Source: Lawsonibacter sp900766145 (GTDB taxonomy: Bacteria; Bacillota; Clostridia; Oscillospirales; Oscillospiraceae). Taken from it: a DNA stretch of 64,000 nucleotides. Both the position numbers and the translations under genes were made by a program. The stretch lies in the NCBI RefSeq assembly GCF_030372275.1, contig NZ_JAUDDJ010000003.1. One strand, given 5' to 3'. Below are positions 60,416-64,000 of this stretch, one piece after another (position 1 is the first letter of the stretch; the number at the start of each line of letters is the position of its first letter). Under the pieces are notes generated by a model, which did no database searches, had not been told where the DNA came from, and worked only from the letters and a program-made list of their open reading frames with translations.

Positions 60416-62160
60416 TGTACCGCGCCTCCTCTCTGATTCACGCCCCATTGGGCGCTGTCCTCCGCAGCCTGCCAGAGCTTTTGATACGCCGGGCAGCGGC
60501 CCAGCAGCTCCTCGTGGGTGCCCACATCGGCCACAGTGCCCTGCTCCAGCACACAGATCTGGTCTGCATTCACAATGGAGTGGAGCCGGTGGGCGATGAC
60601 GAGGACCGTCTTGTCCCGGATCACTTCAGCGATGGCCTCATTCATCTTCTCCTCGTTCTCCGGGTCCATGAAAGCGGTGGCCTCGTCCAGAACCACGATT
60701 GGAGCGTTTTTCAGGATTGCCCGAGCCAGGGAGATGCGCTGCCGCTCCCCGCCGGAGAGCATCTTGCCCCCGTCCCCGGCCATGGTGTGGATGCCGTGCT
60801 CCAGCCGGGCGAGGAACTCCCCGCACTGGGCCTTCTCCGCCGCGGCCAGCACTTCCTGGTCCGTGGCCTCCGGGCGGCCCAGGCGGATGTTCTCCAGCAG
60901 GCTCATGTTGAACAGGAACTGCTCCTGGGCCACATAGGAGATCTGGTCGTTGAGGGCCTCCACGCTCATCTCCCGGATGTCCTGGCCGCCCACGCGGATG
61001 CTCCCGCCGGCCACATCATAGTAGTGGACCAGGAGCTTTGCCAGGGTGGACTTGCCGCTGCCAGACTCTCCCACCAGGGCGGTAAGGCTCCCCTCCGGCG
61101 CGGTGAGGGAGACGCCGTGGAGCACCTCGTCCTCCTGATAGGCAAAGCGGACGTCCTCAAAGGAGACGGAGTGATCCTCGCCGGAGAAGGATGCGTCTGT
61201 CTGCTCAAGAGCCGGGGCCCCCATCAGCTGCTCCAGAGCGGTGATCTTGTAGCTGATCTGTGGCAGGGTGGACATGAACCCCAGCGCCCGCAGCAGGGGC
61301 GCACCCACGCCGAAGGACATGCACAGCACCAGGGCGAAATCCGGCAGGGTGGAATACCCCCGCAGGACCAGGTACGCCCCGATGGGCAGGGTGAACAGGG
61401 CCACGCAGGGCAGGATGCTGTTGTAGAGGGCCATCCAGGGCCAGCAGACCTTATACCAGGCCAGGGTGAAGTCCCGGTAGCCCCGCACATCCTGCTCGAA
61501 GCGCTGGTAGGACTCCCCATCCCGGTTGAAGACCTTCACCACCTCCATGCCGTTGATGTACTCCACGATGGTGTTGTTCATCTTCTGGGCGGAGGCGTAG
61601 TAGGCCCCCATCTTGCTGGTGCCGGCGCGGTACATGGCCATCATGGCCACCAGCCCCAGGGGCAGCGCGCACAGGGAGAGCAGCGCCAGCTTCCAGTCCA
61701 CGAAGAACATGGCGAGAAAGACGAAGGCGGGTACCGCCAGATTGGCCAGTCCCTCCGGCAGGGCGTGGGCCAGCAGCAGTTCAATGGAGTCGATGTCGTC
61801 AATGAACATCTTCTTCAGGGCGCCCACGCCCTTTTCCTGAATCACGCCCAGGGGCTGCCGCTCCAGTTTTCCTTGCAGAGAGATCCGCAGATTTTTCAGC
61901 GTGTTGTAGGCTGCCCGGTGGGAGAGGGACAGGCCCTTCACATACAAAACGGCATACAGGATCCCACAGGCGGCAATGGCCGCCACCCGCCACGCAGCGT
62001 ATCCCAGCTCCAGCGATCCCCCCAGAAGCAGGGGGCGGATCAGTTGGTAGATGAACAGGAAGGGGAGCACGTTCATCACAATGCCGATCAGCATCACCAC
62101 CATGGAGAGATAGGTGGTCTTTCGGTACTCGCCTGCATACTCCAAGACTTTTTGAAACAC
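60412..62160 (-). CDS. Exporter-fold ABC transporter subunit (pair 3, first gene)
   Basis: A 582-residue half-transporter starting at GTG (62160) behind AAGGAGG. It has six helices to about 310 (EYINGMEVVKVFN in the cytoplasmic loop), Walker A GESGSGKSTLAK, signature LSGGERQRIS and Walker B VVLDEATAFMDPENE. Box C lies 23 bases upstream of the start codon. It resembles the first subunits of pairs 1 and 2, so the window holds three related heterodimers that may serve different ligands. The ligand is unknown. Confidence 0.85.
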   Translation of the reverse strand: MFQKVLEYAGEYRKTTYLSMVVMLIGIVMNVLPFLFIYQLIRPLLLGGSLELGYAAWRVAAIAACGILYAVLYVKGLSLSHRAAYNTLKNLRISLQGKLERQPLGVIQEKGVGALKKMFIDDIDSIELLLAHALPEGLANLAVPAFVFLAMFFVDWKLALLSLCALPLGLVAMMAMYRAGTSKMGAYYASAQKMNNTIVEYINGMEVVKVFNRDGESYQRFEQDVRGYRDFTLAWYKVCWPWMALYNSILPCVALFTLPIGAYLVLRGYSTLPDFALVLCMSFGVGAPLLRALGFMSTLPQISYKITALEQLMGAPALEQTDASFSGEDHSVSFEDVRFAYQEDEVLHGVSLTAPEGSLTALVGESGSGKSTLAKLLVHYYDVAGGSIRVGGQDIREMSVEALNDQISYVAQEQFLFNMSLLENIRLGRPEATDQEVLAAAEKAQCGEFLARLEHGIHTMAGDGGKMLSGGERQRISLARAILKNAPIVVLDEATAFMDPENEEKMNEAIAEVIRDKTVLVIAHRLHSIVNADQICVLEQGTVADVGTHEELLGRCPAYQKLWQAAEDSAQWGVNQRGGAVQ

Positions 62161-62182
62161 AGCTGAACCTCCTTTTTTGATG

Positions 62183-62198
62183 ATTAGTTATTGCTAAC
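62183..62198 (-). promoter_or_regulatory. Metal-box palindrome C, upstream of ABC pair 3
   Basis: The minus strand reads GTTAGCAATAACTAAT, identical to box B except for the last base. It lies between the TetR terminator and the ABC start. Confidence 0.75.
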
Positions 62199-62210
62199 TT
62201 ATAGCCGGTG

Positions 62211-62233
62211 AAAAACCTCTCCGCCGGGAGAGG
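62211..62233 (-). terminator. Terminator of the second TetR gene
   Basis: On the minus strand a 7-bp stem (62227-62233 with 62216-62222) is followed by TTTTT. Confidence 0.75.
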
Positions 62234-62239
62234 CTTTCC

Positions 62240-62857
62240 CTATTTCTGAAACTGCAGCGCTCCATGCCAGTTGAACAGGCCGCAGACGATCCGGCAGTGG
62301 GCCTCAATCTGCTCCCAGGTAAAGTGGTGGATGAAGGGCTCATAGATCATGGTCCAGAAGGCGGACAGGAGGATGTGCAGCTCTGCCGGCTCCACATTGT
62401 TCCGGCACAGGCCCCGCCGCTGGGCCTCCGCTAAATAGGCGCTGGTGGCTTTCGTCAGAAGCTCCACCCAGTCGTGGGAGAAGTTGGCGTACCGGGTTCC
62501 CTGGGAGCAGGCCAGCAGCAGATAGAAGTCGTCCCGCCGGTCGTAGAGGAAACGGAACCACCACATCATGTCCGCTCCGTCCATATCCCATGCCTTGATC
62601 AGTTCCTGGTCGGACATGGCGGCGGGGTCTTTATCCCCCCGGGCATGGGCCACCTCATACAGGTCCGCCACGGTCTGCTCCACCACGGCGCAAAACAGAT
62701 CCTCTTTCCCCTTGTACCGCTTATACAGCGCCCCGGTGGTGACGCCGGCTCCCTCGCAGATGGTTTTGAGAGACGCCTTTTCAAAGCCGCTTGCAAGGAA
62801 CTCCGTTCGGGCGCTGTCCAGGATCCGGGGATCAATGGAGCGGTCCGCCACTGCCAT
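62240..62857 (-). CDS. TetR-family regulator of ABC pair 3
   Basis: A 205-residue regulator. The helix-turn-helix is at residues 10-55 (FEKASLKTICEGAGVTTGALY) and the C-terminal domain is rich in aromatic residues (DMMWWFRFLYDRRDDFYLLL). AAGGAGG precedes the start. The layout repeats that of the first TetR gene: TetR, terminator, metal box, ABC pair. It is probably autoregulated through the palindrome at 62879. Confidence 0.9.
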   Translation of the reverse strand: MAVADRSIDPRILDSARTEFLASGFEKASLKTICEGAGVTTGALYKRYKGKEDLFCAVVEQTVADLYEVAHARGDKDPAAMSDQELIKAWDMDGADMMWWFRFLYDRRDDFYLLLACSQGTRYANFSHDWVELLTKATSAYLAEAQRRGLCRNNVEPAELHILLSAFWTMIYEPFIHHFTWEQIEAHCRIVCGLFNWHGALQFQK

Positions 62858-62878
62858 GCAATCGCCTCCTTGTTCAAT

Positions 62879-62934
62879 AATTCGATTACCGATAATCTAA
62901 TTATCAATATAGCATGGAGGGTGGAACCTGTCAA
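62879..62934 (-). promoter_or_regulatory. Promoter and operator of second TetR gene
   Basis: The minus strand carries TTGACA (62929-62934), a 17-bp spacer and TATATT (62906-62911). Just downstream is a palindrome with arms AATTCGATTA (62879) and TAATCTAATT (62893) around CCGA, a typical TetR site. It would block transcription at the start point. Confidence 0.8.
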
Positions 62935-63003
62935 GGGGAAACTGCGGAAAGAGCTGTTTCCATTTTTCCGCGTTTCTGGTATGATAGCCCTGAGGTGATG
63001 CTT

Positions 63004-63291
63004 ATGCAGCTAAACTTTGAGGGGATCGCCGTCGGTGCGGCGTCCCTGCTGATTATCGGTGCATTCCATCCGCTGGTAATCTGGTGCGAATACCACTTCA
63101 CCCAGCGGGTCTGGCCGGTTTTTCTGATTGCGGGTCTGCTCTTTCTCTGTGGGGCCTTGTTCGTTCAGGGACTGATCTCCATTGTTTTGGGGCTTTTGGG
63201 GGCAGGCTGCCTGTGGAGCATCCGGGAGCTGAAAGAACAGGCCCATCGCGTAGAGCGTGGATGGTTTCCCAAAAATCCTAAAAGAAAATAA
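63004..63291 (+). CDS. DUF4491-type small membrane protein
   Basis: A 95-residue protein; ATG 63004 is preferred (GAGGTG 6-7 bases upstream), ATG 62998 is possible. Three helices are predicted, about 6-24, 38-55 and 58-76. The pattern LNFEGIAVGAASLLIIGAFH followed by a WCEYHF motif matches the DUF4491 family of Firmicutes and Bacteroidota, of unknown function. The end is basic (WFPKNPKRK). It is divergent from the second TetR gene and is closed by a strong terminator that overlaps its stop codon. Confidence 0.75.
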   Translation: MQLNFEGIAVGAASLLIIGAFHPLVIWCEYHFTQRVWPVFLIAGLLFLCGALFVQGLISIVLGLLGAGCLWSIRELKEQAHRVERGWFPKNPKRK

Positions 63292-63336
63292 CCGACTGCC
63301 GCAGGAAGGATTTTCCGTCCTGCGGCAGTCGGTTTC
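63291..63336 (+). terminator. Terminator after the DUF4491 gene
   Basis: A perfect 16-bp stem (63291-63306 with 63318-63333) is followed by TTTC. Confidence 0.85.
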
Positions 63337-63365
63337 TTGACAGCGGGGGTGCAATTTTATATAAT
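63337..63365 (+). promoter_or_regulatory. Consensus sigma-A promoter of Cys/His-rich gene
   Basis: TTGACA (63337-63342), exactly 17 bp, then TATAAT (63360-63365): a perfect consensus. Box D begins nine bases later, over the transcription start. Confidence 0.9.
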
Positions 63366-63373
63366 TGCCCTAT

Positions 63374-63391
63374 GGTTAGCAATATCTAACC
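63374..63391 (+). promoter_or_regulatory. Metal-box palindrome D
   Basis: GGTTAGCAATATCTAACC has 6-base perfect arms and shares the GTTAGCAATA core with boxes B and C. Its place just past a perfect promoter is that of a repressor site. Confidence 0.85.
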
Positions 63392-63441
63392 AAAAGAAAA
63401 TACAATGCTTACCAATAAAAAGTTCCGAAGGAGTCATTGCT

Positions 63442-63624
63442 ATGATGGATCACTTGAATCAGATGGATACCCAAGAGCATGTTGTCAAGGTCGATCTTCT
63501 GCACCTGAACCCTGCCGACCCGGATGGAGGCTGCTGCTGTCATCACGAAGGGCACCCTTGCTGTGGGCGGCACTGCCATGGACAGGAGAACCAACCTATC
63601 GCGGAAGAGCGAGAAAAAGTGTGA
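63442..63624 (+). CDS. Cys/His-rich metal-binding mini-protein
   Basis: A 60-residue protein from the first of two ATGs behind AAGGAG. The middle is a dense metal-ligand run: CCCHHEGHPCCGRHCHG holds six Cys and five His in 17 residues, flanked by acidic segments. No signal peptide is present, so it is probably cytosolic. A metal sponge, chaperone or metal-site donor is inferred. The perfect promoter with box D says it is made strongly when the regulator is metal-free. I know no named family for it. A lipoprotein gene follows 29 bases on. Confidence 0.75.
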   Translation: MMDHLNQMDTQEHVVKVDLLHLNPADPDGGCCCHHEGHPCCGRHCHGQENQPIAEEREKV

Positions 63625-63653
63625 TTGCATAATTTAGTACAGGGGAGATTGGC

Positions 63654-64000
63654 ATGAAAAAATCGTTGTTGGCTGCAGTTTTTGCAGTTTTGATCCTTTC
63701 CTTAGCGGGCTGCTTACCGCAGCAGGACTCTTCCGCTACATCAGATGCAGGGTTTCAGACTGCATTTGACAACAGTGTTGCCGCCAGTGATTTCACGGAT
63801 GAATTATTGGAGGATATGCTGGGGCAAAAGGGGATCAACAACTATGAGATCGAATTGACCTCCGGCGGCTTCATTACGGATGATCCTGTCACTTATCTTG
63901 TTGGCTATCGGTATCGCTGTAATGACGAAATTGAGGTCTATGGATATAAGCTGAGGCAGACAGAAGATGGATTTACCGTACTGGATGAGGGCCCCGAAGT
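63654..64000 (+). CDS. Lipoprotein, 3' end outside window
   Basis: At least 115 residues from the ATG at 63654 behind AGGGGAG, still open at the window edge. The signal peptide ends in the lipobox LSLAGC (Cys about 20). The visible mature part is acidic with beta-type strands (NNYEIELTSGGFITDD; YLVGYRYRCNDEIEVYGYK). It lies in the same unit as the Cys/His-rich protein, so it too is probably under box D. The family is not recognised from this portion. Confidence 0.75.
   Translation, partial: MKKSLLAAVFAVLILSLAGCLPQQDSSATSDAGFQTAFDNSVAASDFTDELLEDMLGQKGINNYEIELTSGGFITDDPVTYLVGYRYRCNDEIEVYGYKLRQTEDGFTVLDEGPE

Noticed and set aside
60415..62166. 583-codon plus-strand frame opposite ABC pair 3, and a similar one (49838-51580, minus) opposite ABC pair 1
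   Set aside because: Both lie exactly opposite well-supported ABC genes with Walker motifs. Long antisense frames are expected at this GC content.
1..64000. CRISPR array, rRNA or tRNA genes, integrase or transposase genes
   Set aside because: I looked for regular spacer repeats, conserved RNA gene motifs and recombinase signatures and found none. The conjugative-element call rests on the VirB4 fragment and companion genes only.

Overview
The window reads as chromosome of a gut-type Firmicute. It is GC-rich (roughly 60%), has AGGAGG-type ribosome-binding sites, close-packed and ATGA-overlapped genes, a Gram-positive surface-protein/sortase pair, LytTR and BceRS-type regulators, and ABC transporters of kinds common in Clostridia. 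An Oscillospiraceae-like host (Flavonifractor/Lawsonibacter/Oscillibacter type) is my inference. No rRNA, tRNA or CRISPR array is visible.

Layout. (1) 1-13,650: remains of an integrative conjugative element. It holds a phage/ICE-type regulator, a VirB2-like small membrane protein, secreted proteins, a sortase, an SLH/CAP protein, a giant thioester plus SpaA-repeat adhesin cut off at its C-terminus, a VirB4 fragment truncated at both ends, an S1-domain protein, a strongly structured RNA upstream of a DUF3268-type zinc-finger gene, and a sigma factor. (2) 13,800-25,600: accessory genes, including a low-GC ECF sigma/anti-sigma-like pair, small conserved ORFs, an ABC transporter, an AAA/DUF4143 ATPase, TraX and a two-component system. 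(3) 25,700-41,300: an antimicrobial-peptide sensing and defence block made of BceRS-BceAB, a LytTR/GHKL system with an ABC transporter, and a two-component system with a LanFEG-type ABC transporter. (4) 41,300-64,000: a transport island made of modules separated by copies of a receiver-less winged-helix regulator. One module is a low-GC methyltransferase-TetR-MATE cassette. Another is an AraC-ECF-ABC-DtxR operon. Two TetR-linked heterodimeric ABC pairs lie on the minus strand, followed by a DUF4491 protein, a Cys/His-rich mini-protein and a lipoprotein running off the end.

The most coherent system is in part 4. A DtxR-type regulator with the iron-type Cys/Glu/His ligands is encoded at 53,319. 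Four matching palindromes (GTTAG-N6-CTAAC), all in the same orientation relative to the downstream gene, lie in front of the ECF/ABC operon, both minus-strand ABC operons and the Cys/His-rich mini-protein. At the last of these the box sits just downstream of a consensus sigma-A promoter. I infer a metal (probably iron) regulon for metallophore-type transport, with AraC and TetR regulators as second inputs.

Other notable signals are a roughly 240-nt RNA with a four-way junction and a long terminator hairpin; a 50-bp palindromic element present twice in-frame inside two adjacent ABC genes, with paired compensatory changes; and two sharp junctions around the VirB4 fragment that are either a real rearrangement or an assembly join.
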